From Rhodothermales bacterium (lineage in GTDB: Bacteria > Bacteroidota > Rhodothermia > Rhodothermales > Bin80): DNA of 64,000 nucleotides. Location: the NCBI GenBank assembly GCA_958296045.1, contig CATQHT010000002.1, positions 1 through 64,000 on the forward strand, given 5' to 3'. Each line of letters begins with the position of its first letter. Position 1 is the stretch's first letter. The notes beneath the pieces were generated by a model. The model was not told the origin of the DNA. It saw only the letters and a program-made list of their open reading frames with translations, and did no database searches. Both the position numbers and the translations under genes were made by a program. Shown one piece after another: positions 18,901 to 26,266 of the stretch.

Positions 18901-21900
18901 TGTTTTTGCGGGAAGTGCCAGACCAGAAGTATGTGTTCGGGGAAGTGGTCTCCTTTCTTCTTCCTGAGGCACGCGGCGGCGTCCCGCCGCACCGCTACGC
19001 GCTGACGCCGGATGATCTGCCAGAGGGACTGGTGTTTGACGAGAACACGCGTGAGCTCCGTGGTACGCCGACCGAAGTCGTTGCGCGACAGGAGTACACG
19101 TACACGGTAACAGATAGCGTGCAGGCGACCGAATCGGAAGGGTTTGGCATCGAGGTGACGTTGGCTTGGGCGGAGGTGCCAGATCGGACCTATACCTTTG
19201 ACGAGCCTATCGTGCCCTTGGAGCTTACCGAGCCTCTTGGCGGCACGGCTCCTTACGAGTATACCGTTTCTCCAGCGCCGCCGCCGGGTTTGGCGTTTGA
19301 TGAGCAAGCAGGGTCACTCACGGGCACGCCATCGGTGGGTGTGCCGCTAACGGAGTACAGGTGGGGAGCGAGGGACGCTGCCGGCTTCGTGGTGGAGCGG
19401 TCCTCGTTTATGGAGGTGCGGTTGGCGTTAGCCGCGCTCCAGGATTATTCGTTCGTGTTAGGAGAGGAGATTGTTCCGCTGGTGTTCCCTTTGGCGCACG
19501 GTGGCATGGAGCCGGTCACGTACACGCTGACGCCGCCGCTTCCTGAGGGTTTGGACTTTGATGAGTTTGCGCGCGTGCTCTTCGGCACGCCGACCGAAGC
19601 TATGGGAGAGACCGAGTACACGTACCGGGCCGAGGATGCGGTGGGCGCTTTTGGTGAGCAGACCTTTTCTATGGAGGTGCTATCACTGGTTTTACCTTTC
19701 GTTGCGGACACGGTCTTTGTGGTGGGCGAGGCGGTCGACTGGGTGTTGCCCCCGGCTGTGGGCGGTACGCCTCCCTTAGTTTATACGTTGGATGGGGCGC
19801 TTCCTGAGGGCTTGGAGTTTGAAGACTCTACGCAGAGGCTCCATGGCGTGCCGACGGCGGTGGCAGACGTGCAGGACTATGTGTATCAGGTTGTGGACGG
19901 GGAGGGTTTGACGGCGCAGGCGCCCTTCACCATAGCGGTGGTGTTAGCAGCGGAGCTGCGGCTGCCCCCGGTAGCGGCGCAGCACTATGTGGTAGGGAGG
20001 GAGACGTCCGAGGTGCTGCCTGCTGCCGCGGGCGGTACGGGTCCGTATGACTATACGCTTGTGCCGGATCCGCCAGCAGGACTGGGCTTTGATGCGCGCA
20101 CGCTCAGTGGTACGCCGGTGTTGGCGATGCCACGCGCGGAGTATCGGTACGGGGTGGAGGATGCCGAAGGCGATACGACATCGCAGGCGTTCGTTATGGA
20201 GATCCATGGCGCGTTCACCTTGCCGTCTGTGTCAGACCAGGACTTTGCGGTAGGGGTGGCGCGCTCGGTGGTGTTGCCGCCGGCGTCGGGCGGCTTGGGT
20301 TTGCCCACGTATATGCTGACGCCGGCGTTGCCTTCGGGGCTCACCTTTGATGCGTCCTCGCGTGTGCTGAGCGGCACGCCGACCGCCGTCGCGGCTCCTG
20401 TGACGTACACGTATGCGGCGACGGATACGACCGGAACCCCTGTCGAGCAGGAGTTTATGCTGGCGGTCTACGACGCGCTGACGTTGCCCGAGGTAGCGGA
20501 TCAGCGTTATGTGTACGGGGAGCAGATTGCGTGGGCTTTGCCACCGGCTGTGGGAGGTACCGCGCCGTACGCGTATAGCTTAATGCCGGATCTGCCGGAG
20601 GGACTGACCTTTGATGCCGCCACGCGCGTGCTGAGCGGCACGCCGTCCGAGGCTACGGGCGCGGTGCCCTACACCTACCAGGCGACGGATGCAGACGGTG
20701 AGGCGGCCTCGGACACCTTCTATATTGAGGTGGCCTTGGCGTTGGCATCCATTGATGATCAGAAGTATCGGGTGGGAGAGGCTGCGAGCGTGGTGCTTCC
20801 CGCAGCGCTGGGTGGCGCGGATCCGACGTATATGCTGACGCCGGCGTTGCCTTTGGGGCTGACCTTTGATGCGGCCACGCGTACGTTGGGTGGCACGCCT
20901 ATGGAAGCCACCGCGCCTGTGGAGTACGCGTACGTGGCGACGGATGCGGCCGGTCTGGCGGCTTCGGACACGTTCCTTATTGAGGTCGCGTTGGCGTTGG
21001 CCTCGGTGGCGGATCAGGAGTATGAGGTCGACGTTGTGGCTTCGGATGTGCTTCCCGCAGCGCGGGGCGGCACGGATCCGTACACGTACGTGCTGACGCC
21101 CTCGCTGCCTTTGGGGCTCACGTTTGATGCGTCTACGCGTGTGCTGGGTGGCACGCCGACCGAGGCTACCGCGCCTGTGGAGTACACGTATGTGGCGACG
21201 GATGCGAACGGCTTGGTGGCTTCGGACACGTTCCTTCTCGAGGTGCAGCTGGCGTTGGCTTCCATCGCGGATCAGGCGTATGCGGTGGGAGAGGATACGA
21301 GCCTGGTGCTTCCTGCAGCGCGTGGTGGCACGGATCCGTACAGGTATGAGCTGACGCCGGCGCTGCCTGCGGGTCTGGCGTTTGACCGTACCACGCGTGT
21401 GCTCAGCGGCACGCCTACCGTAGCCGCCGCGCCCAAGGAGTATACGTACGCGGCGACGGATGCGGCCGGCTTGGCGGCTTTGGACACGTTCCTTATCGAG
21501 GTGTATTCGGCGCTGATGCTGCCGGGGGTGGAGGATCAGGTGTTCGGGGTAGGCCAGCAGGTCACTTGGGTGTTACCTGCGGCCGCGGGGGGTCAGCGTC
21601 CGCACGGGTATCGGCTGGATCCGGCTCCTCCAGACGGGCTGGCCTTTGAGGCCTCTACGCGCACGTTGAGCGGGGTGCCGACGGCGGTGATGGCTGCCAC
21701 CGGCTATACGTATACGGTGGAGGACGCCAGCAGTCGGCAGGCTTCCCAACCGTTTAGCATAGAGGTGTTGGGCTCGCTCCTGTTGCCTGCGGTGGAGGAT
21801 CGGGTCTTTACGGTGGACGAAGATATCGTGCCGTGGGAGCTTCCGCCAGCTACCGGTGGCAGGAGTCCGTACGAGTATGTGTTGCATCCCGACCCGCCTG

Positions 21901-23819
21901 CGGGGTTGGTGTATGACGAGGCGTCGCGTACCCTCAGCGGCCGCCCCTTGACGATACTGTTGCCACAGCCTTATACGTATACGGTGACGGATGCGTTGGG
22001 CATGGAGACCGCGCGGACGTTTGATATCACGGTGGGGGCGCCGGCTGCTTTGCTTGCCGACCGTGCGGCGCTGATGGCGTTGCATGAGGACACCGGTGGC
22101 GAGCGCTGGACGGACCGCAGCGGCTGGCTGGATCCGCCTGCCGACGTGGTAGCGTTCACCGCGGAGGCGCTGGAGGCATGGTTTGGGGTTTCGGTGGACT
22201 CCGGCCGCGTGGTGGCGTTAACGCTGCCGCACAACAATGTGGAAGGCACGTTGCCGGAGGCGTTGGGGGATCTGACGGCGCTGGAGCAGCTGCACCTCTA
22301 CGGCAATAGGTTGCAGGGCCGCATCCCTGCGGCGCTGGGGCGGCTGGACAGCCTGCGCGGGCTGTTGCTGCACGACAACGCGTTGGCGGGCACGATCCCG
22401 TCTTCGCTGGGACGGCTGGCGGCCCTGGAGCAGCTGCACTTGCACAACAACGAGCTGACGGGCTCTATCCCAGACTCTTTGGGTCGGCTGGTCCATCTGC
22501 GGGAGCTGTGGCTGTATGGCAATGCGCTGGGGGGTTCGCTGCCCACCACGTTGGGGCAGCTAGACAGCTTGCGTGGGTTGCTGCTGCATGGCAACGCGCT
22601 GGTGGGCACGATACCGCCTGCGCTGGGGGATCTCGTGCGGCTGGAGGATCTGTGGTTACAGGACAACCGTCTGGAGGGCTCGATACCGCCCACGTTGGGG
22701 CAGCTGGACCGTCTGCGTACGTTGCTGTTGCATGGCAACGCGCTCACGGGTACGATACCGCCTACGTTGGGAGATCTGGTGCGGCTGGAGGATCTGTGGT
22801 TACAGCACAACGGTCTGGAGGGCTCGATCCCGAGCGCGTTGGGGCAGCTGGACCGCTTGCGTGGGTTGCTGCTGCATGGCAACGCGCTGGTGGGCACGAT
22901 ACCGCCTGCGTTGGGGGATCTGTCCGCGCTGCGTTGGCTGCAGTTGCAGCAGAACGCGCTAGAGGGAGGGGTACCGTCCGCGCTGGGGCAGCTGGCACAT
23001 CTGGAGCGGTTGCAGCTCGAGGGCAACAGGCTGACGGGCGCGTTGCCCGACTCTTTGGGCGAGCTGGCGGCGCTGACGCATCTGTATGTGCACGACAACA
23101 TGTTGACAGGCATGTTGCCGCAGGCTTTGCGGCAGCTGACCGCATTGCAGGAGTTGTTCTTTGGTGGTGCGGACCAGGCGCTCTGTGCGCCGGTGGATGC
23201 ACCCTATCGGGCGTGGTTGGCGTCATTGGAGGCGGTGCGGGGTCCGCACTGCGGGGAGCACGGGCTGGTGTTTGTGGCCTCGGTGCCGGATCTAGCGCTC
23301 ACCGCGGGTCAGCGCGTAGCGGATGTGGCGTTGCCGCCTGCCGAGGGGGGCACCGCGCCCTATCGCTACGTGCTGGATCCGGCGTTGCCCACCGGGCTGG
23401 CGTATGAGGCTGACGCACGCGTGCTGCGCGGGGTGCCGGTGGCATCCACAGCGCCGGTGACCTATACGTATACGGCGATGGATGCGACAGGGCGTACCGG
23501 GCAGCTGTCGTTCACGCTGGCGGTAGCGCCACCGATGGCCGAGGGGCTACAGCTCCATGGCAACTATCCCAACCCGTTTAGGGACTACACGCATGTGGAG
23601 ATCAGCCTGGCGCACGATGCCGACGTGCGCCTAGCGGTCTTTGACCTGTTGGGTCGCCGCGTGGTGGATCAGGCGCTGGGGCGCCTGCCAGCGGGCGCGC
23701 ATCGGCGCCTGGCGATACAGGTGCCCGATAGCGTGCCAGGCATCTACCTGTATCGCGTCGTGGCCACGATGCCAGACGAGACCATCGTGCGCACAGGCCA
23801 TTTGACCGTGGTACGCTAA
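15951..23819 (+). CDS. Giant T9SS-secreted adhesin: Ig-like repeats plus LRR arrays
   Basis: A 2622-residue surface protein. In order: short hydrophobic signal (1-18, GTG start, ending GTAQ), small LRR block (about 60-165), 21 tandem Ig-fold repeats of about 88 residues of the He_PIG/cadherin-like type (about 187-2033, each with a 'LSGTPT' turn and a 'YTYTATD' strand), 13 plant-type 24-residue LRRs (about 2086-2403, LxxLxLxxNxLxGxIPxxLG), a 22nd Ig-like repeat (about 2440-2527) and a T9SS type A sorting domain (about 2532-2622, beginning NYPNPF). Export should be by Sec then T9SS, with the tail cleaved. The signal peptide lacks a basic n-region, and a G tract upstream could alter the N-terminus. 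Ten bases separate it from the next gene, so it heads the motor/usher operon. Confidence 0.88.
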   Translation: MGLAAIACLSAAHVGTAQDIETVVFPALKAIYKATNGGNWTNTKLNRKPWDTTSVPTATDLDNWSGVLYLNGNLILLNLADNELSGYIPNELGNLTELSWLRLKGNALTDTIPRTLGNLTKLSTLTLRDNQLMGKLPSTLVALSSLSEFNFDNNNGLCAPTDDAFQMWLDDNFYNPGPDCQALELPDIKDRRYETGLIVSGDRLPAPKYGITPYASITLMPDLPSGLTISSDSIISGTPTAVYPQTEFTYTVTDAAMETLSKTFHIEVVEGLALPSVDPLELEYNIAYSKVLPVATGGTPPHTYAIVPGDQAPTLASLGLTFASGTRTLSGTPSRATPAYSYQYRAQDAEGVFVEAAFTLTVLLGLASIDNQNYSAGEAIADLTLPEAMGGTDPHTHALTPALPAGLTFDATTRVLSGTPTAGQAATEYTYTATDGATPALTRSRMFTIEVALGLAEIANQEYEYDEAIPDLVLPEVVGATGTVTYTLTPAEPPGLTFDASTHTLSGTPTAATGATTYTYTAMDDGGQTSSRTFTIEVLLALAAIGDEVFNAGVSISPVELPEALGGTAPYTYTLTPAVPAGLEFDDNTRILSGTPTAGFALTTYTYTATDAATPPLTRARTFTMEVALGLAAIADQRYEYDEAIPDLVLPEVVGATGTVAYSLTPAVPDGLTFDSGTRTLSGTPTAATASTTYTYTAEDDGGLDVSRTFTIEVLLALAAIGDEVYATNVPIPPVELPEALGGTAPVAYVLEPGLPAGLEFDGNTRILSGTPTAGLAPTGYTYRATDAAGLTRTRTFTMEVTLSLAEIPDQTYEYGEAIPDLVLPEVAGAPGAFAYMLTPAPPSGLQFDASTRTLSGTPTAATVSTTYTYTATEAAGGPTGSQTFAMEVLLALDDDDIGEEVVFTTNDLISPLEFPEALGGTAPYTYALTPELPAGLVFDATTRVLSGTPTAVTAPALYTYEATDGVGLTRSRVFTIEVVTAGLFLREVPDQKYVFGEVVSFLLPEARGGVPPHRYALTPDDLPEGLVFDENTRELRGTPTEVVARQEYTYTVTDSVQATESEGFGIEVTLAWAEVPDRTYTFDEPIVPLELTEPLGGTAPYEYTVSPAPPPGLAFDEQAGSLTGTPSVGVPLTEYRWGARDAAGFVVERSSFMEVRLALAALQDYSFVLGEEIVPLVFPLAHGGMEPVTYTLTPPLPEGLDFDEFARVLFGTPTEAMGETEYTYRAEDAVGAFGEQTFSMEVLSLVLPFVADTVFVVGEAVDWVLPPAVGGTPPLVYTLDGALPEGLEFEDSTQRLHGVPTAVADVQDYVYQVVDGEGLTAQAPFTIAVVLAAELRLPPVAAQHYVVGRETSEVLPAAAGGTGPYDYTLVPDPPAGLGFDARTLSGTPVLAMPRAEYRYGVEDAEGDTTSQAFVMEIHGAFTLPSVSDQDFAVGVARSVVLPPASGGLGLPTYMLTPALPSGLTFDASSRVLSGTPTAVAAPVTYTYAATDTTGTPVEQEFMLAVYDALTLPEVADQRYVYGEQIAWALPPAVGGTAPYAYSLMPDLPEGLTFDAATRVLSGTPSEATGAVPYTYQATDADGEAASDTFYIEVALALASIDDQKYRVGEAASVVLPAALGGADPTYMLTPALPLGLTFDAATRTLGGTPMEATAPVEYAYVATDAAGLAASDTFLIEVALALASVADQEYEVDVVASDVLPAARGGTDPYTYVLTPSLPLGLTFDASTRVLGGTPTEATAPVEYTYVATDANGLVASDTFLLEVQLALASIADQAYAVGEDTSLVLPAARGGTDPYRYELTPALPAGLAFDRTTRVLSGTPTVAAAPKEYTYAATDAAGLAALDTFLIEVYSALMLPGVEDQVFGVGQQVTWVLPAAAGGQRPHGYRLDPAPPDGLAFEASTRTLSGVPTAVMAATGYTYTVEDASSRQASQPFSIEVLGSLLLPAVEDRVFTVDEDIVPWELPPATGGRSPYEYVLHPDPPAGLVYDEASRTLSGRPLTILLPQPYTYTVTDALGMETARTFDITVGAPAALLADRAALMALHEDTGGERWTDRSGWLDPPADVVAFTAEALEAWFGVSVDSGRVVALTLPHNNVEGTLPEALGDLTALEQLHLYGNRLQGRIPAALGRLDSLRGLLLHDNALAGTIPSSLGRLAALEQLHLHNNELTGSIPDSLGRLVHLRELWLYGNALGGSLPTTLGQLDSLRGLLLHGNALVGTIPPALGDLVRLEDLWLQDNRLEGSIPPTLGQLDRLRTLLLHGNALTGTIPPTLGDLVRLEDLWLQHNGLEGSIPSALGQLDRLRGLLLHGNALVGTIPPALGDLSALRWLQLQQNALEGGVPSALGQLAHLERLQLEGNRLTGALPDSLGELAALTHLYVHDNMLTGMLPQALRQLTALQELFFGGADQALCAPVDAPYRAWLASLEAVRGPHCGEHGLVFVASVPDLALTAGQRVADVALPPAEGGTAPYRYVLDPALPTGLAYEADARVLRGVPVASTAPVTYTYTAMDATGRTGQLSFTLAVAPPMAEGLQLHGNYPNPFRDYTHVEISLAHDADVRLAVFDLLGRRVVDQALGRLPAGAHRRLAIQVPDSVPGIYLYRVVATMPDETIVRTGHLTVVR
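17304..18875 (+). repeat. Tandem about 528-bp two-domain duplications in the adhesin
   Basis: Near-identical DNA recurs with a period of two Ig-like domains: copies begin near 17304, 17832 (period 528) and 18354 (period 522). For example gaagcaataccgg occurs in the first two copies at the same offset, and 'ggtgttgttggcgttgg' recurs in the alternate domain. DNA-level identity this high inside a diverged array points to recent dimer expansion and to a site prone to recombination. Confidence 0.75.
22557..22988 (+). repeat. 144-bp LRR pair repeats
   Basis: Three successive units of 144 bases (48 residues, two LRRs) start near 22557, 22701 and 22845. The segments coding LLLHGNAL(V/T)GTIPP and VRLEDLWLQ are almost identical in DNA. 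The pattern indicates expansion in steps of two LRRs and could change copy number by recombination. Confidence 0.75.
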
Positions 23820-23829
23820 TACTAGAGGT

Positions 23830-24522
23830 ATGATGAAGAGAACATTGTTGATGGCGGGGTTGATGGCTCCCCTTGTGGTGTTGGCGCAGCCGCAGGACGC
23901 GGATGTGAGCCAGTGGGTGCTGCCCGCTGCCGAGGTACACGACCTGGCGTTTGTGCGTCAGTTTCTAGAGGACCAGATCATCGTTCCTGCGCATGCGGCG
24001 TACACGTCGGCGGTCTTTTTGGATGTGACGCAGGACGGGTTCGGCACCAATGATTTGTTGGTGTTGCAGCCCAGCCGGGAGCAGTTTCTGTTGAGCGCAT
24101 ACTTGCCAGAATCGATGCTCAGCGCGCTGACGGCGCTCAACTTGGCGCAGGACTATCGTCTCACTACGGTGCGTGCGCAGAGCGAGGTCATCACCGAGGA
24201 GGCCGAGCAGGAGGCACATCCGCGCAAGGCGTTAGCGGGCGCGCTGTTGCGCTCGGTGCTGCCCTACTATCCGGAAGGATCGCTAGACATCTATCTGCGT
24301 CAGCGTGGTAACGACATCAACATCACGCTGTGGGGGTATGAGCAGGCCTTGTTTCGGTTTGTGCCGCAAGCCACCCAATGCGTGCTGCCGCCGTCGGAGC
24401 CGTTGATGGTGGAGCTGTATTCGGAGCCGACGATCCGCACGCACCTCGACTTCGAGGGGTGCGTAGTGGTGGAGACGTGGACCGCAGACGGTAACGTAGT
24501 GTCTCGCGCGTGCAACGAATAG
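23830..24522 (+). CDS. Secreted protein of unknown function in the motor-adhesin operon
   Basis: A 230-residue protein with a clear signal peptide (MMKRTLLMAGLMAPLVVLAQ, cleavage after about 20). I do not recognise the mature domain. It is mixed alpha/beta in appearance, with two late cysteines (about 181 and 212) that could form a disulphide and a third near the C-terminus. It lies 10 bases after the adhesin stop, and the first ExbD-like gene starts directly after its TAG, so it is part of the same transcription unit. A periplasmic or surface accessory of the adhesin, or a connector between motor and envelope, would fit, but this is context only. Confidence 0.75.
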   Translation: MMKRTLLMAGLMAPLVVLAQPQDADVSQWVLPAAEVHDLAFVRQFLEDQIIVPAHAAYTSAVFLDVTQDGFGTNDLLVLQPSREQFLLSAYLPESMLSALTALNLAQDYRLTTVRAQSEVITEEAEQEAHPRKALAGALLRSVLPYYPEGSLDIYLRQRGNDINITLWGYEQALFRFVPQATQCVLPPSEPLMVELYSEPTIRTHLDFEGCVVVETWTADGNVVSRACNE

Positions 24523-24924
24523 ATGGAAGCGCATCGCACCGACCTACAGCTGTTCGTTGATCTGGGCTTTATCCTGCTGGCGGCCTTCTTTCTGTTGACC
24601 GAGCAGGTGCCGCGCTTGCAGGTGCCTCTGCCAGGAGAGGAACAGGAGGCCGAGGCGCCCGAGGCGGTCACCGAGGTCTATACGGTCCACTTTGATGAGC
24701 GCATGCAAGTGGTGGTGGTACATGAGCCGGAGCAGACACCGTTTTGTACGGCCGCTACCGTGGCAGCGCTGCAGACCTGTCTGGTCCGGGTGCATGTGCA
24801 GACGCCAGAGAGCGTGCTGTTGCTTTCCCCGCAGGGTGATGCCACGTTGCAGCAGCTGGTCACGTTGCTGGACCTGTGTCTGGCCCAACGGTGGGCGTGT
24901 ACGATAGCGCAGCAGCCAGAATGA
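24523..24924 (+). CDS. ExbD/TolR-like protein 1
   Basis: A 133-residue protein with ExbD/TolR topology: a short cytoplasmic N-terminus, one transmembrane helix (about 9-26) and a periplasmic domain. D13 in the segment FVDLGFILLAAFFLLTE sits at the start of the helix exactly where ExbD has its essential proton-carrying aspartate (FIDVMLVLL). The periplasmic part has a proline/glutamate-rich linker (about 30-45) and a compact domain with two or three cysteines. ExbD family proteins couple proton flow through an ExbB pentamer to periplasmic work. The ExbB partner is the last gene of the operon. It overlaps the next gene by ATGA. Confidence 0.75.
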   Translation: MEAHRTDLQLFVDLGFILLAAFFLLTEQVPRLQVPLPGEEQEAEAPEAVTEVYTVHFDERMQVVVVHEPEQTPFCTAATVAALQTCLVRVHVQTPESVLLLSPQGDATLQQLVTLLDLCLAQRWACTIAQQPE

Positions 24925-25895
24925 ATAGGAGGCGACGTCTGTGGGAGTGGGGCACGTTCGGGGCGTTGCTCTGCCTGATCGGTGTGGTGCTGACGCTGCT
25001 TCCGGTGCCTCGGGGCGGCCGCTCGCAGGTGGTGCCGGACCGCCTCTTCTTTTTGCCTATCGTGCCCCCGTCACTGACGCTGGAGCCTATAGAGCCGGAG
25101 GCTTCCGAGTCGTTAGAGGAGGAGGCTGAGGCGGCGCTCACGGACGACGCGCTGGCGCAGATGCTTTCCGAAGCGTTCGGGACGCCGGAGGCGGCCGCCG
25201 TAGCGTCGGTGGATCTGGCGTCGCAGTCCACCGAGGCGCTGGCGGTCGACGGGCTGGACCTGAGCAGCTGGGGCACGGGCCAGGACCAGCGGGGGCTGGG
25301 CACCGTGCAAGCGCAAGACCTGGATCTGCCAGGACGCACCAGAGCGACGCCCAGGCTGGCGCCCACGCTGGTACAGCCGGAGGTGTCTGGCAGCGGTGGC
25401 AGCGACCTGCGGTGGACGCTGGACGCGCGCAGCGACACCACGGCGCCAGCGCTCACGACGCAGGCGGTGGCGCGACGGGCCCCCGTGACGCTAGAAGACT
25501 TTAGCGAGGTCGTAGTCAACGATGCGCTGGCGCAGTGGATTATGGCTGCGCCGTCACCCCTGGATCCGGGCATACAGTCGCTCTTTGGCGCCGGACCCGA
25601 GGTGCACACGTCCCGCCATGTCGTCACCGTGGCGGGCACCCCCTTCGAGCTGCAGCTGATGCTCGCGCCCATCAATGGCGAGATACGGGTCGTGCTGATC
25701 CAACAAGAGAAGCTGTATTACTTCGTCAGCCCGAAGGGGCAACAGCAGGCCAGCTACTTTCAGGTGGGCACGGTGCGGCGCGATGCCCAAGGGCGCATCG
25801 TCACCGTAGAGAGCGAAGACCTCTCTCCGCAAGGGGCCGAAGCGCAAGCCTTCTATCGCCTCTTTGTCGACTGGTGGCACGCCCAAGACCCATAA
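24921..25895 (+). CDS. TonB-like single-span periplasmic protein
   Basis: About 324 residues from the ATG at 24921, which overlaps the previous stop as ATGA; the longer frame from 24876 is not needed. A basic N-terminus (MNRRRRLWEW) is followed by one transmembrane helix (about 11-28), an acidic Glu/Ala-rich linker (about 50-150) and a folded C-terminal region (about 185-324) rich in beta-type sequence. This is the topology of TonB/TolA-type energy transducers, but I do not see the canonical TonB C-terminal signature. Placement between two ExbD-like genes supports a role as the moving or force-transmitting element across the periplasm. The assignment is by architecture and context. Confidence 0.6.
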   Translation: MNRRRRLWEWGTFGALLCLIGVVLTLLPVPRGGRSQVVPDRLFFLPIVPPSLTLEPIEPEASESLEEEAEAALTDDALAQMLSEAFGTPEAAAVASVDLASQSTEALAVDGLDLSSWGTGQDQRGLGTVQAQDLDLPGRTRATPRLAPTLVQPEVSGSGGSDLRWTLDARSDTTAPALTTQAVARRAPVTLEDFSEVVVNDALAQWIMAAPSPLDPGIQSLFGAGPEVHTSRHVVTVAGTPFELQLMLAPINGEIRVVLIQQEKLYYFVSPKGQQQASYFQVGTVRRDAQGRIVTVESEDLSPQGAEAQAFYRLFVDWWHAQDP

Positions 25896-25898
25896 GCT

Positions 25899-26249
25899 AT
25901 GGACGAATCGCTGGTGGATATCATCCTTATCCTGTTGGCTGGCCTGGTGGCGGTCAGCACCATGCCCCAGTTTGCTGTGGAGCCTCCGGTGAGTGTGGAG
26001 GTCAACGAGGGGGCACAGGTGCTGATGCCCCTCCAGGTGGCCCTCACGCCCGAGGGGGCGCTGCGCAGCGGGACCCCGGTCCGTACGATAAGCGCACAGG
26101 AGCTGTACGACCTGGTGCGCGCGGCCGCACCAGACCAAGCCGTGGAGCTCACCGCAGACCACAGCGTGCCAGCACGGCTGGTGATCCAGGCCAACATGAT
26201 TGTTCAACAAGCCGGACGAGAAGCGGTCATCATCGTTCAGGCAGACTAA
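25899..26249 (+). CDS. ExbD/TolR-like protein 2
   Basis: A 116-residue second ExbD-like protein: D7 in SLVDIILILLAGLVAV at the start of the single transmembrane helix corresponds to the ExbD/TolR proton-binding aspartate, followed by a periplasmic domain with the usual 'L.....Q..V.I..D......VV.......AG...V.I' pattern of the family ('ADHSVPARLVIQANMIVQQA'). It begins three bases after the TonB-like gene. Having two ExbD paralogues with one ExbB is as in the Myxococcus AglR/AglQ/AglS gliding motor, where both stator partners are needed. The last codons lie inside a 17-base tandem duplication. Confidence 0.78.
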   Translation: MDESLVDIILILLAGLVAVSTMPQFAVEPPVSVEVNEGAQVLMPLQVALTPEGALRSGTPVRTISAQELYDLVRAAAPDQAVELTADHSVPARLVIQANMIVQQAGREAVIIVQAD

Positions 26250-26265
26250 TCGTTCAGGCAGACTC
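26232..26265 (+). repeat. 17-bp tandem duplication at the end of the second exbD-like gene
   Basis: Two adjacent 17-base copies of atcgttcaggcagact(a/c) at 26232-26248 and 26249-26265 differ only in the last base. The first copy contains the final codons and the TAA of the ExbD-like gene; the second forms the spacer just before the ATG of the lipoprotein gene at 26267. It looks like a recent slippage event that created the spacer. Confidence 0.85.
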
Positions 26266-26266
26266 A

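Noticed and set aside
16510-22050. CRISPR-like or satellite array
   Set aside because: The regular repeats are in-frame protein-domain repeats with codon-position variation and no spacers.
22298-23113. Long minus-strand and +1 frames over the LRR block
   Set aside because: Shadows of the 144-bp repeat; the Ser/Arg-rich translations merely mirror LRR periodicity.
25535-26266. Upstream extension of the TPR-lipoprotein frame
   Set aside because: It runs through the TonB-like and ExbD-like genes in another frame; the lipoprotein signal at 26267 gives a natural start.
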